A stretch of DNA of 64,000 bases from DASWOJ01 sp964250755. GTDB lineage: Bacteria > Pseudomonadota > Alphaproteobacteria > Acetobacterales > Acetobacteraceae. The notes beneath the pieces were generated by a model. The model ran no database searches, was not told where the DNA came from, and saw nothing but the letters and a program-made list of their open reading frames with translations. Both the position numbers and the translations under genes were made by a program. The DNA lies in the NCBI GenBank assembly GCA_964250755.1, contig CAXUHB010000018.1, forward strand, positions 1 through 64,000, written 5' to 3'. Positions 25,367-33,589 of the stretch are shown in pieces; position 1 is the stretch's first letter, and the number at the start of each line of letters is the position of its first letter.

Positions 25367-26617
25367 CTACACCCACTCCCCCGCCCGCATCACCGGCACT
25401 GCCGCACCCCCGGCGTCCACCCCGTCCACGTCCACCTCCCCCGACCCGATCATCCAGTCTATGTGGATCAGGCTCGTGTTGGCACCCCGCCGCGCCAACT
25501 CCTCATCGCCAGCCGCCGTGCCCCCCTCCAGGCACGTCCGGTAGGCCTGCCCCAGCGCGATGTGGCTCGCCGCGTTCTCGTCGAACAAGGTGTTCAGGAA
25601 CAGCAGCCCGCTGGCCGAGATCGGGGAGGAGTGCGGCACCAGCGCCACCTCGCCCAGCCGCCGCGCGCCCTCGTCCGTGCCCAGCACCTTCTGCAGCACC
25701 TCCAGCCCGGTGCGCGCCTGGGCGTCCACGATCACCCCGCCCTCGAACCGCACGGCAATGTCCTGGATCAGGGTGCCGCCATAGCTCAGCGGCTTGGTGC
25801 TGCGCACGTGCCCCTCCACGCGCAGCATGTGCGGGGTGGTGAACACCTCCTCGGTCGGGATGTTCGGGTTGCAGGTGATGCCGTTGCGCGCCGGCTCCGC
25901 CCCGCCCAGCCACAGGTGCCCGTCCGCCAGGCCCACCTGCAGGTCGGTGCCCGGCCCGCGGAAGTGCAGGGCGTGGAACCGCTGCCCGTTCAGCGCCGCC
26001 GTGCGGGCGTGCAGCGCGGCGTTGTGCGCGGCCCAGGCCACCACCGGGTCCGGCGCGTCCACGCGGGACGCCGCGAAGATCGCATCCCATAGCCGGGCGA
26101 CCGCCGCGCCCTCGTCCAGGTCCGGCGACATGCGCCGCGCCCAGGCCGGGGAGGCGTAGCTGACGATGCTCCAGTTGATGGCGAAGTTGGTGATCAGCTC
26201 CAGCGCCGGGCGGTAGGCGACGCTGCGGGCGCGGTTGGCGCGGGACACTTTCGCGGGGTCCTGGCCGGACAGCAGCGCCGGGTCGTCGCCGGCGATGGCC
26301 AGGCGCGCGGCGCCCCCGCGGTAGGCCGCCGCCATGCCCTCGTAAAGCCAGGCCGGCGCGTGGTCGAAGGCGTCGTCCGGCGCGTGCTGGTAGCGCGCCA
26401 GGGTCGCAACGTCGTCCGTCAGCAGGGTCGTGACCTGCGGGCAGCCCGCGCGGTAGGCGTGCTCGGTAATGCGGCGGACCAGCGGCACGGCATCCAGCGG
26501 CGCCGTCATCACCAGCTCCTGCCCGTGCCGCAAGCCCAGCCCGACCTCCACCGCGACCTTGGCCAGCCGGTCCAGCCGGACGTCGTGCGTGGAGGCGGCA
26601 GGAGTGATGGCGTTCAT
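25367..26617 (-). CDS. M29 family aminopeptidase (AmpS/PepS-like)
   Basis: A 416-residue metallo-aminopeptidase of the M29 family, which removes N-terminal residues from peptides in the cytoplasm. Family features in order are LAKVAVEVGLGLRHGQELVMTAPLDAVPLVRRI, the long middle domain, FTTPHMLRVEGHVRSTKPL, and the metal-binding C-terminal section with GEVALVPHSSPIS, LFDENAASHIALGQAY and SLIHIDWMIGSGEVDVDG. The length matches the family. It is divergent from the GST gene, 69 bases apart. Confidence 0.92.
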   Translation of the reverse strand: MNAITPAASTHDVRLDRLAKVAVEVGLGLRHGQELVMTAPLDAVPLVRRITEHAYRAGCPQVTTLLTDDVATLARYQHAPDDAFDHAPAWLYEGMAAAYRGGAARLAIAGDDPALLSGQDPAKVSRANRARSVAYRPALELITNFAINWSIVSYASPAWARRMSPDLDEGAAVARLWDAIFAASRVDAPDPVVAWAAHNAALHARTAALNGQRFHALHFRGPGTDLQVGLADGHLWLGGAEPARNGITCNPNIPTEEVFTTPHMLRVEGHVRSTKPLSYGGTLIQDIAVRFEGGVIVDAQARTGLEVLQKVLGTDEGARRLGEVALVPHSSPISASGLLFLNTLFDENAASHIALGQAYRTCLEGGTAAGDEELARRGANTSLIHIDWMIGSGEVDVDGVDAGGAAVPVMRAGEWV

Positions 26618-26686
26618 GGGGGGCCTCGTGCTGCAATGCAGGGGATGCTCATAATGGCGTCCCCGCCCCGGCGCAAAGGCCCGATC

Positions 26687-27313
26687 ATGTCCGACCCCAC
26701 CGTTACCCTGTTCCACGCCCCCCGCACCCGGTCGTCGGGCGTGCTGTTCCTGTTGGAGGAGCTGGGGGCGCCCTACGAGCTGCACGTCCTGGACCAGAAG
26801 GCGGGCGCGCACCGCCAACCCGCCTTCCTGGCCATCAATCCCATGGGCAAGGTGCCGGCCCTGCGCGACGGCACCGGCGCGGTGGTGACGGAGCAGGTGG
26901 CGATCATGCTGCACCTAGCCGACCTGTTCCCCGCCGCCGGCCTGGCCCCGCCCGTGGGCGACCCGCTGCGCGGCCCCTACCTGCGCTGGATGCTGTTCTA
27001 CGCCGGCGCGTTCGAGCCTGCGGTGATTGATCGCGCCGCCGGCCGCGAGGCGCACGAGCGCGCCATGAGTCCCTACGGCGAGTTCGACACGGTGCTGGCC
27101 GCCGTGGTCGCCGCCCTTCTGCCCGGGCCGTATCTGCTGGGCGAGCGGTTCAGCGCCGCGGACGTGCTGTGGGGCACGGCGCTGGGCTGGACAACAGGGT
27201 TCAAGCTGGTGCCGGAGGCGCCGGAGATCACGGACTACGTCCGCCGCGTCGGCGCCCGCCCGGCAGCGAAGCGCGCGCGCGAGCGGGATGCGGAGTTGGT
27301 CCCCGCGGCCTAG
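26687..27313 (+). CDS. glutathione S-transferase family protein
   Basis: A 208-residue GST. The thioredoxin-like N-domain has TVTLFHAPRTRSSGVLFLLEEL with a potential catalytic Ser, the cis-Pro segment NPMGKVPALRD, and the glutathione-contact TEQVAIMLHLADLFP. The helical C-domain includes YLLGERFSAADVLWGTAL. It probably acts in glutathione conjugation or as a peroxidase. The ATG at 26687 has AAAGG upstream; an in-frame ATG at 26654 would add 11 residues. Its 3' end overlaps the next gene if that begins at 27288. Confidence 0.88.
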   Translation: MSDPTVTLFHAPRTRSSGVLFLLEELGAPYELHVLDQKAGAHRQPAFLAINPMGKVPALRDGTGAVVTEQVAIMLHLADLFPAAGLAPPVGDPLRGPYLRWMLFYAGAFEPAVIDRAAGREAHERAMSPYGEFDTVLAAVVAALLPGPYLLGERFSAADVLWGTALGWTTGFKLVPEAPEITDYVRRVGARPAAKRARERDAELVPAA

Positions 27314-28463
27314 CGCCCCTGCGGCCCATCGCCTCCATGGCCTATCGCCCCTGAGGCCCGACGCCTTGGCAAGCCCCGCCGCCGACGCCCTGGCCCGCGT
27401 GTTCGGCCCGCAGCCGCCACACGACCTGTTCGCGCCGGCCTTCCGCACCGCCATCCCGCCGGCGCAGGTTGCGGCCTTGGTTGCGGGGCTGACTGGGGCG
27501 CACGGCCCTTTCGGAGGCGTGACGGAGGACGAAGGCGGACTGGTCGTCCACCTCGCCCACGCCGACGTGCCGGCCCGGGTTGTGCTGGATGCGGAGTGCC
27601 GCATCAGCGGCCTGTGGCTTGATCCCGCACTGCCGGTCGGCGGCACGCTGGACAGCCGCGTGCAGGCCGTCGCCGCGCTGCCGGGCCGCACCGCCGTGCT
27701 GGTGGAGACGGACGGACGGCGGCGGGCGGCGCACGAAGCGGATACCCCGCTGGCGGTCGGCTCGGCCTTCAAGCTCGCCGTGCTGCGGGCCGCTGCGCTG
27801 GCCGTGGACGCGGGAGCACTGGCGTGGAACGGGATCGCGACGTTGGACCCGGCCTGGCGATCCGTCCCGTCCGGCATCCTGCAGGACTGGCCGGACGGCA
27901 CGCCGGTGACGCTGGCCACCCTGGCGAATCTCATGATCTCCGTCAGCGACAACACCGCGGCCGACGCGCTGATCCACCTAATCGGACGCGCTGCGGTCGA
28001 GGCCGTGTCACCCCGCAACGCCCCGTTCCCGACGACGCGGGAGTGGTTCGCCCTCAAATCCGACCCCGCGCTGCTGGCGGAGTGGCGCGGTGCCGGGCTG
28101 GATGCACGGCGGGACCTGCTGGGCCGCATCGCGGCCCGCCCGCTGCCGGCGCCAGGGTCCGAGGGATGGGCGCCGGACATCGAATGGTTCATGACCGCCG
28201 CCGAACTGTGCGCGCTGCTGGAGGCAACGCACGCCTTGCCGCCCTTCCGCATCGCCGCCGGGCCGGTCCGCCGCGCCGGGTGGCAAAGCGTGGCCTTCAA
28301 GGGCGGGTCGGAACCCGGCGTGCTCAACCTGTCCGCCCTCGTGGTGTCGCCGACCGGCATGCGGCACTGCGTGGTGCTGACCTGGAACGGCGACCCCCCG
28401 CTGGACCCCGCGCGCCTGACGGGGCCGTTCCGGGCCATCCTGCACGGCCTGCGCGGGGCTTGA
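27288..28463 (+). CDS. serine hydrolase with class A beta-lactamase fold
   Basis: An up to 391-residue protein. The C-terminal two-thirds has the class A signatures in order: SxxK in VGSAFKLAVL (~residue 160), SDN in MISVSDNTAADALI, and KGG in FKGGSEPGVL as the KTG box. The N-terminal ~100 residues look like a separate alpha-beta domain (FRTAIPPAQVAALVAGLTG) seen in some serine hydrolases. No signal peptide is seen, so a role in antibiotic resistance is unlikely. A Glu166 equivalent is not evident. The ATG at 27288 overlaps the GST gene by 26 bases. A TTG at 27366 with TGAGG upstream is a good alternative start, giving 365 residues. Confidence 0.75.
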   Translation: MRSWSPRPSAPAAHRLHGLSPLRPDALASPAADALARVFGPQPPHDLFAPAFRTAIPPAQVAALVAGLTGAHGPFGGVTEDEGGLVVHLAHADVPARVVLDAECRISGLWLDPALPVGGTLDSRVQAVAALPGRTAVLVETDGRRRAAHEADTPLAVGSAFKLAVLRAAALAVDAGALAWNGIATLDPAWRSVPSGILQDWPDGTPVTLATLANLMISVSDNTAADALIHLIGRAAVEAVSPRNAPFPTTREWFALKSDPALLAEWRGAGLDARRDLLGRIAARPLPAPGSEGWAPDIEWFMTAAELCALLEATHALPPFRIAAGPVRRAGWQSVAFKGGSEPGVLNLSALVVSPTGMRHCVVLTWNGDPPLDPARLTGPFRAILHGLRGA

Positions 28464-28474
28464 GCGAGGGGTGG

Positions 28475-29581
28475 CTACCCCGCCACCTTCCAAAGCGCGT
28501 AGGGCTGCGTCCGGGTGCTGCCCTTCTCGTGCCACTGCGCCATGTCCTGGATTTGGCTGGACGTGACGTAGATCGCACCGTCCGGCCCCTCCGCCAGGCT
28601 GTCCGGCCAGCGCAGCCGCTTGTCCTGCACCACCGTCCGCATGATCCCGTCGGGGCTGCGGGCCTTCAAGGCGTCGTCCTCCGGGCTGGTCACCCACAGC
28701 GTGCCCCGCTTGTCCATCCATAGCCCGTCCGCGACGCCGGTCGTGCCCACGGTCTCGATCGCCGCGGCCAGGCGGGCGGGCGGCAGGGCCAGGTTGGTCA
28801 GGGCGCTTGTGGGCAGGCGGTGCAGGGTGCGCCCGGTCAGCGCCTGCCAGTACAGGAACCGCCCGGACGGGTCCAAGGCGATGCCGTCCGCCGAGAACTT
28901 CACCTCCCGCCCATCCGGCCGGCGCAGCTCCTGCCCGTCCGTATGCACGATCACGCCGGGTTCGACCTGGGTGCTGGGGTGTCCGTCCAGCACCCGGCGC
29001 GGCTTGCCCGTCCGCAGGTCCACCACCAGCAGCGCCCCGCGCACGCCGCTGTCCGTCAGATACGCCCAGCGCCCGTCCGGGCTGACGCGCACGTCGTTCA
29101 GGTAACTGCCCTGCGGCACCGTGTCCCAGCCGAAGCGTATGACTTGGACCACCTTGTCCGTGCCCAGGTCCACGCGCACCAGCTTCGGCCCGCCGTCGAG
29201 GTTGAACTCGTTGCCCGGTGCCGCCGCATCCACGATCCACAGGAACCCCTGCGGGTCCACCGTCACGCTCTGCACGCAGACGAAGTGGTCGCCATTGGAC
29301 AGCGGCTTGGCATTGCGCCAAGCGTTCCAGTCCGCATTGGGATAAGGCCTCAGGGAGCCGTCCGGCATCACCTCCGCCACCGACACCGCCACATCCTGCT
29401 CCCAGCGCGGGAAGTTGACGAAGATGCGGCCCTTGGGGGAGACGGCGACGCCGGTCACCTGCTGCTCGAAGGTGGCGACCTGGGTCAGCGTGCCGGTCGG
29501 CGCGGAGGCGCTTTGGGCGTTGGCGCGCGTGACGGCGGCAGCGGCCAGCAGGGCTGCCAGGGAGCGGCGGGTCAGGGGCAT
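28475..29581 (-). CDS. MRJP/Yellow-family secreted beta-propeller protein
   Basis: A 368-residue exported protein. The leader starts MPLTRRSLAALLAAAA with a Tat-like RR and cleavage near ANAQ. The mature protein has the propeller motifs of the major royal jelly/Yellow family: VAVSPKGRIFVNFPRW, SLRPYPNADWNAW, SVTVDPQGFLWIVDAA, GSYLNDVRVSPDGRWAYLTDSG, FSADGIALDPSGRFLYW and VADGLWMDKRGTLWVTSPEDDAL. Bacterial members are few in function studies; insect ones bind or tautomerise amine-derived quinones. GAGGA precedes the ATG. It converges on the serine hydrolase gene with only 11 bases between. Confidence 0.82.
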   Translation of the reverse strand: MPLTRRSLAALLAAAAVTRANAQSASAPTGTLTQVATFEQQVTGVAVSPKGRIFVNFPRWEQDVAVSVAEVMPDGSLRPYPNADWNAWRNAKPLSNGDHFVCVQSVTVDPQGFLWIVDAAAPGNEFNLDGGPKLVRVDLGTDKVVQVIRFGWDTVPQGSYLNDVRVSPDGRWAYLTDSGVRGALLVVDLRTGKPRRVLDGHPSTQVEPGVIVHTDGQELRRPDGREVKFSADGIALDPSGRFLYWQALTGRTLHRLPTSALTNLALPPARLAAAIETVGTTGVADGLWMDKRGTLWVTSPEDDALKARSPDGIMRTVVQDKRLRWPDSLAEGPDGAIYVTSSQIQDMAQWHEKGSTRTQPYALWKVAG

Positions 29582-29697
29582 GGTGGGGGTCCTCGGCTGC
29601 AGTCCGCCCCTGGACGCACCGGCCCGCGCCGGGTTGCCCGGCGGGAACCCGACCACACCGGTCTGTGTTCCCGCTGCGCCAACAGTGGAGGCAAGCA

Positions 29698-29907
29698 ATG
29701 ACGGATGCATTCAAGCCCGGCGACAAGGTGATCTGGGGCACGTCCGGCGGACAAACCGAGGGCACGGTCGAGAAGAAGGTCACGTCGGAAACCCGCGTCA
29801 AAGGCCATGTGGCCAAACCAACGAAGGAAGACCCGCAGTATCTCGTGAAGTCGGCCAAGAGCGGGAAGGAGGCGGTCCACAAGTCCGACGACCTGAAGAG
29901 GGCGTAG
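29698..29907 (+). CDS. DUF2945 / HVA1 TUDOR-like small protein
   Basis: A 69-residue protein beginning FKPGDKVIWGTSGGQTEGTV, a small SH3/TUDOR-like barrel start. It ends in a lysine-rich segment (DPQYLVKSAKSGKEAVHKSDDLKRA) that matches the hypervirulence-associated (DUF2945) family common in soil and plant-associated bacteria. The function is unknown. A GGAGG-like site (GTGGAGG) lies about seven bases before the ATG. The gene stands alone between the Yellow-like gene and the accessory patch. Confidence 0.8.
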   Translation: MTDAFKPGDKVIWGTSGGQTEGTVEKKVTSETRVKGHVAKPTKEDPQYLVKSAKSGKEAVHKSDDLKRA

Positions 29908-30125
29908 CGCTCAAGCCGCGTCCCGTGCCGCGGGTCCGCTCAGGATCCACGCCCGGCCAGGCAAGAAATCGAGCCTGCTCCCATGTCCGCAAACACCAGC
30001 CAACGCCATTTGCAAGGGATCGTTCTGAGGTCCGACGTGGCCGACCTCGCGGCTTAGTGTCTGGTTGTCACCTGCCGGAACTGGCACCTCTGATTGGGGG
30101 CGACTGCACTTGGATGGCAGGACCC

Positions 30126-30169
30126 AAGCCAGGGCGGTGAGCGGCTCAAGCCAGGGCGGTAAGCGGCTC
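30126..30169. repeat. 22-bp direct repeat, two units
   Basis: AAGCCAGGGCGGTGAGCGGCTC is followed at once by the same 22 bases with G to A at unit position 14. A third partial GCGGCTCA-like end and CGAGTGAGCG follow. It lies 31 bases before the start of the CpaE-like gene, at the left border of the less GC-rich patch. Confidence 0.75.
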
Positions 30170-30200
30170 ACGAGTGAGCGCTTTGTAGGACCTTCCAATC

Positions 30201-31430
30201 ATGCAGCCATCAGATAGTTCTTCGCCTGCAACTCCCGAGGTAACGACCGAACAACCCAGTGGTGCGACCATACTCGCATTCACAATTGATGCCGAAACCG
30301 AGCAAGCACTTCGAGATGGATTGTCGGATATCGCGTCTAAGAGGATTAATTTCCGTTCTGCTCACATCCGTGCTGCGACCGCTATACTCGGCAAAATGCC
30401 ATCTCCAGCTACCGTGATCGTAGACCTGGGCGAGGAAAAAAATCCAGTTGTCGCATTGAGTGAACTGTTGCAGGTGATAGCGCCAAATGTGCAGGTGCTG
30501 GTTGTTGGCGACTGGGAGGGTGTGGACTTTTACCGCCAGGTGACTCGTGATCTGGGCGTTGTGGAATATTTGCACAAACCGCTGACGCGCGACATTGTCG
30601 CCCGCTTTTTTGGACCGCTTCTGATCCAAGAGGTCATACAGCAGGACAGAATGGATGGTGGCCGCCTTGTGACAGTCACGGGCGTGCGCGGCGGCGTAGG
30701 CGCGAGCACAATCGCTGTAAACCTAAGTTGGTTTCTTGGGGTGGAGGCTAATCGTCACACTGTGCTGTTTGATACCGACCTTCAACGGGGCGTGAGTACG
30801 GTGTTGCTGGGTATGATGCCTGGCTCTGGCGTGCGCACGATGCTTAAGTCAAATGAGAAAATCGACGTTTCAGTCCTAGAGCGTGTGGTCCAGCAAGTGT
30901 GTGGGCGGCTTCAGGTTTTGGCCGGAAACGAAGACTTGGCCGATCGAATAAACCTTCCGCTCGGCAAGGCTGTACAGTTGGCGGAACTTCTTCGCCGCCG
31001 TTACAACTTTGTCGTAGTCGACCTGCCCTTCACTGGTTTACCGCTACAACGTGACCTGATGGACTTGGCAACACAGCGAGTGCTCGTCATGTTGCCGACC
31101 TTGGCAGGCATCCGCGACATGCTACGCCTATTCGCAATACCAAACAGCCCCACACAGCCTCGGCGAGCTATTGTGGTGCTCAACCGGGTTGGAATGACCG
31201 GCGGTCTGGAACTGCGGCGTATCGTTATGAGCTTAGGAATGACGCCAGACATTGTAATTCCTGATTTCGAAGGTGCAGCGGCGCGCGCCGAGACGTTGGG
31301 AACACCCTTCTTGCAGGAGAGCGGCCCCTTCCGCAACGCTATGCAGGCCCTCGCTCGGGAGGTTGGCTTTAACAGCCATGTCGTCGGAAACAAGCCTGCT
31401 GTCCGGCCCGGGTTCTGGCGGCGCAAATGA
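30201..31430 (+). CDS. CpaE-like MinD/ParA-family ATPase (orphan)
   Basis: A 409-residue protein like CpaE/TadZ, which positions type IVc (Tad) pilus assembly at the cell pole. Residues ~25-145 form a receiver-like domain (IVDLGEEKNPVVAL, VLVVGDWEG, VEYLHKPLTRD) without the full phosphoacceptor set. Residues ~150-400 form a deviant Walker ATPase: VTGVRGGVGASTIAVNLSW, DTDLQRGVSTVLLGM, and NFVVVDLPF. The usual lysine just before GGVG is Arg, as in other CpaE proteins. No other tad/cpa gene is nearby. Base and codon use is clearly less GC-rich than its neighbours (TTT, GAA, TTA, AAA codons), suggesting recent transfer. Confidence 0.85.
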   Translation: MQPSDSSSPATPEVTTEQPSGATILAFTIDAETEQALRDGLSDIASKRINFRSAHIRAATAILGKMPSPATVIVDLGEEKNPVVALSELLQVIAPNVQVLVVGDWEGVDFYRQVTRDLGVVEYLHKPLTRDIVARFFGPLLIQEVIQQDRMDGGRLVTVTGVRGGVGASTIAVNLSWFLGVEANRHTVLFDTDLQRGVSTVLLGMMPGSGVRTMLKSNEKIDVSVLERVVQQVCGRLQVLAGNEDLADRINLPLGKAVQLAELLRRRYNFVVVDLPFTGLPLQRDLMDLATQRVLVMLPTLAGIRDMLRLFAIPNSPTQPRRAIVVLNRVGMTGGLELRRIVMSLGMTPDIVIPDFEGAAARAETLGTPFLQESGPFRNAMQALAREVGFNSHVVGNKPAVRPGFWRRK

Positions 31431-31506
31431 GCCGCCCCGCCAATGGCCTGCTTTCCCATGCTGATACTTTATCACCCGCCTCCAATATGACCTCCGCCGA
31501 ACTAGC

Positions 31507-31839
31507 GTGAGCGACCGGGACAGGTGTCCGGCCCGCGCCGTCCCGGTGTCTCGCCTACCGCCCGGAATCACCTTCGCGACGGTGCTGCATCGGCTGCGCT
31601 GCGCCACGTGCGGCAGCCGGGCGGACAAGGTGGTACTCGACAACTTGGCCCGGGACTGGCGGCAGCGCGTCATCCGGGTATGGGGCCGGGGATCGCACTG
31701 CTGGACGGGGGACGGTGGGCAATCAACCCCGATACCTGATCGGCTGGCGCCCCGCTCACGAACGTCTGTGAACGCCAGGTGGCCAGGTGAACCGGCGCTG
31801 GCGTTCAAGTCCATGCCTGCTTCGCCGCAGCCCCCATGA
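31507..31839 (+). CDS. hypothetical CxxC protein, possibly a fragment
   Basis: A 110-residue frame from a GTG. The middle, PPGITFATVLHRLRCATCG plus the next ~15 residues, resembles small alphaproteobacterial proteins in which such a stretch forms a single zinc knuckle. The N-terminal partner cysteines seen in those proteins are absent, and the last ~50 residues look like random translation. It may be a truncated or decayed gene at the right end of the accessory patch. Confidence is low. Confidence 0.35.
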   Translation: MSDRDRCPARAVPVSRLPPGITFATVLHRLRCATCGSRADKVVLDNLARDWRQRVIRVWGRGSHCWTGDGGQSTPIPDRLAPRSRTSVNARWPGEPALAFKSMPASPQPP

Positions 31840-31874
31840 GCCTGCAACTGAACCCCAACTTCCGTTCCCGAAGC

Positions 31875-32318
31875 TCAGAACAAGGCAACGAACGTTACAC
31901 CCGCCACCATCAGCAACCCACCCAAGATGCGCCATGCGTTCGCTGCGTGCTGCTCGAAGCCGATCCAACCGAAATGGTCCACCGCCAACGAAGCGAGGAT
32001 GCCAGCCGTAACGGTGATCCCGGTGAAGGTGCCCGAGCCGAGCTTCTGGGCGAAGAACAACGTGCCGGTCACGAACAGCGCGCCGCAAAGGCCGCCTGTC
32101 CAGGCCCACCAAGGCGCGCCAACCAACCGGCCGCTGTCGGGCAGCGCCTCTCGCGCCACCAGCAGCGCCGCAACGAAGCACGCAGCCGTGACCAGGCTGA
32201 CCAGCAGCGCCACGGTCCACGGCCGGTCGAGGGAACGCACGAGTTGCGAATTCGCACCTGACTGCAAGGCGTTCAGCGCGCCGGCCACGGCGACAAAGAC
32301 AATCATCAGAATGTTCAC
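31875..32318 (-). CDS. YdcZ (DUF606) DMT-superfamily membrane protein
   Basis: A 147-residue protein with five hydrophobic helices, the normal YdcZ half-transporter size. Typical stretches are VAVAGALNALQSGANSQL near the N-terminus, PWWAWTGGLCGALFVTGTLFFAQKLGSGTF, and ILGGLLMVAGVTFVALF at the end. Members are membrane proteins of unknown substrate in the drug/metabolite transporter superfamily. GTG at 32318 is chosen because AAAGG lies nine bases upstream; an ATG at 32306 is possible. Confidence 0.82.
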   Translation of the reverse strand: MNILMIVFVAVAGALNALQSGANSQLVRSLDRPWTVALLVSLVTAACFVAALLVAREALPDSGRLVGAPWWAWTGGLCGALFVTGTLFFAQKLGSGTFTGITVTAGILASLAVDHFGWIGFEQHAANAWRILGGLLMVAGVTFVALF

Positions 32319-32557
32319 AGTCCACACCTTTCTCTCAGCCGTTGCGAGTGCCTGCAACGTGAGGGAGCAAACGCCAGCTATCGTTGTGGTTGCCCACGGC
32401 AGGATGGCCAGCGCGGTTCTTCTGGAACTGCCCGCGGCGTCCTTTGAGGGAGAGGCCTAGCCTCTCGGAGTGCCCCGTCCGCGGCTGAGCGGTGTTGCCG
32501 TCCCACTAGGCCGCGCGGGGCGTTCGTGCCGTGCTACGCTGGCCGGCGGAGGTTCGG

Positions 32558-32818
32558 ATGATCGATGCCACCGCGTTCCTGTCCAGCCTAGCTGCCGAGC
32601 GCGACCGCCTGACCGCGGACGGGCCGCCCAGCTTGACCCAGCTTGCCGCGAAGGTGGCGGTCATGGAGGCGGCAATCGTGATGCTGGCCGACACCAGCCC
32701 GAACCGGGACGCCTTGCAGCGGTGGTTGCAGGTGGCAGGCGCAGAGGCCGAGCATGACAGCCCGGCGGGGCACGCCATCCGCGCCGCGGCCCGGCTGCTG
32801 GCGGAGCGGCTGGCCTGA
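32558..32818 (+). CDS. hypothetical small helical protein
   Basis: An 86-residue protein with an excellent GGAGG ribosome-binding site five bases before its ATG. It is almost wholly helical (TAFLSSLAAERDRL, TQLAAKVAVMEAAIVMLAD, GHAIRAAARLLAERLA) and has no cysteine or membrane segment. The family is not recognised. It stands alone before tRNA-Ala. Confidence 0.6.
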   Translation: MIDATAFLSSLAAERDRLTADGPPSLTQLAAKVAVMEAAIVMLADTSPNRDALQRWLQVAGAEAEHDSPAGHAIRAAARLLAERLA

Positions 32819-32972
32819 CCCGCAAACCGATGCGGAACCGTTCTATCCGCATTCTGTAGAATCGCCTTCCGCCAGGAAACGTCATCCCAGCGGGTCCGCT
32901 AAGGGGTTCGCTAGCGTTTTGAGACCGATGCGCTTCCGGTCCAGACCCCATGCTAACCCATTGGAAAGGCGG

Positions 32973-33048
32973 TGGTGGAGCTGAGCGGGATCGAACCGCT
33001 GACCTCCTCATTGCGAACGAGGCGCTCTCCCAACTGAGCTACAGCCCC
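32973..33048 (-). tRNA. tRNA-Ala (CGC)
   Basis: A complete 76-nt tRNA with an encoded 3' CCA. The acceptor stem GGGGCTG/CAGCTCC contains the G3-U70 wobble pair that identifies alanine tRNA. The D arm is GCTC...GAGC, the anticodon loop TTCGCAA gives anticodon CGC (codon GCG), and the T arm is AGCGG-TTCGATC-CCGCT. Confidence 0.96.
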
Positions 33049-33247
33049 GCCGTTCCAGGCCGCGGAACATGACGGCGCCCGCCCGGCAAGTCAAGGCGGC
33101 GGTTCCGCCTTGAACCGTTGCTGGATGCACGGCGGGCGCGGGATCAATGCGCGCCCACCCCGTTGCGCCGCCCCCGTTGCGCCGCCCGGGGCGCGTGGCT
33201 AGGGTCCGCCGCGTCCGGTCCTCCGGACCATCCAGGAGGCCGCCCCC

Positions 33248-33562
33248 GTGATCCCCGCCCTGTTCGAGCTTGGCTTCTACATCATCAGCTTCCTGCGGCT
33301 GGTGCTGATCGCCGACATCATCTTCAGCCTGCTCGTGTCGTTCAGCGTCATCAACACCCGCAACCAGGTGGTCTGGACCATCGGTGACGTGCTGCACCGC
33401 ATCACCGAGCCGATGCTACGCCCGATCCGCAACGTCCTGCCCAGCTTCGGCGGCATAGATTTCAGCGCCTGGGTGGCGATCCTGCTCCTGCAGTTCGTGA
33501 TCACCCCAGCCTGGGCCGCCCTCGCGCGGGGCGTCATTTCCGGCTACTGGTCCTTGATGTAG
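33248..33562 (+). CDS. YggT family membrane protein
   Basis: A 104-residue protein starting at GTG with AGGAGG eight bases upstream. It has two long hydrophobic regions (residues ~8-35 and ~70-95) around the family signature VVWTIGDVLHRITEPMLRPIRNVLPSFGGIDFS. YggT proteins are small inner-membrane proteins linked by genetics to osmotic stress and division-site or FtsZ-related functions; the mechanism is unclear. folD follows 27 bases downstream, a neighbourhood shared by many alphaproteobacteria, so the two are probably co-transcribed. Confidence 0.93.
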   Translation: MIPALFELGFYIISFLRLVLIADIIFSLLVSFSVINTRNQVVWTIGDVLHRITEPMLRPIRNVLPSFGGIDFSAWVAILLLQFVITPAWAALARGVISGYWSLM

Positions 33563-33589
33563 GCCAGAGATGCTGGACGAACCGCAGCC

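Noticed and set aside
27288..28463. Antibiotic-resistance beta-lactamase
   Set aside because: SxxK, SDN and KGG motifs are present, but there is no export signal and no clear Glu166 equivalent; a cytoplasmic serine hydrolase fits better.
32350..32460. Short frame on the plus strand with IVVVAHGR, resembling the start of a PTS IIA or chelatase-like domain
   Set aside because: Only ~30 residues, overlapping the upstream region of the YdcZ gene, with no start or ribosome-binding site; it may be chance.
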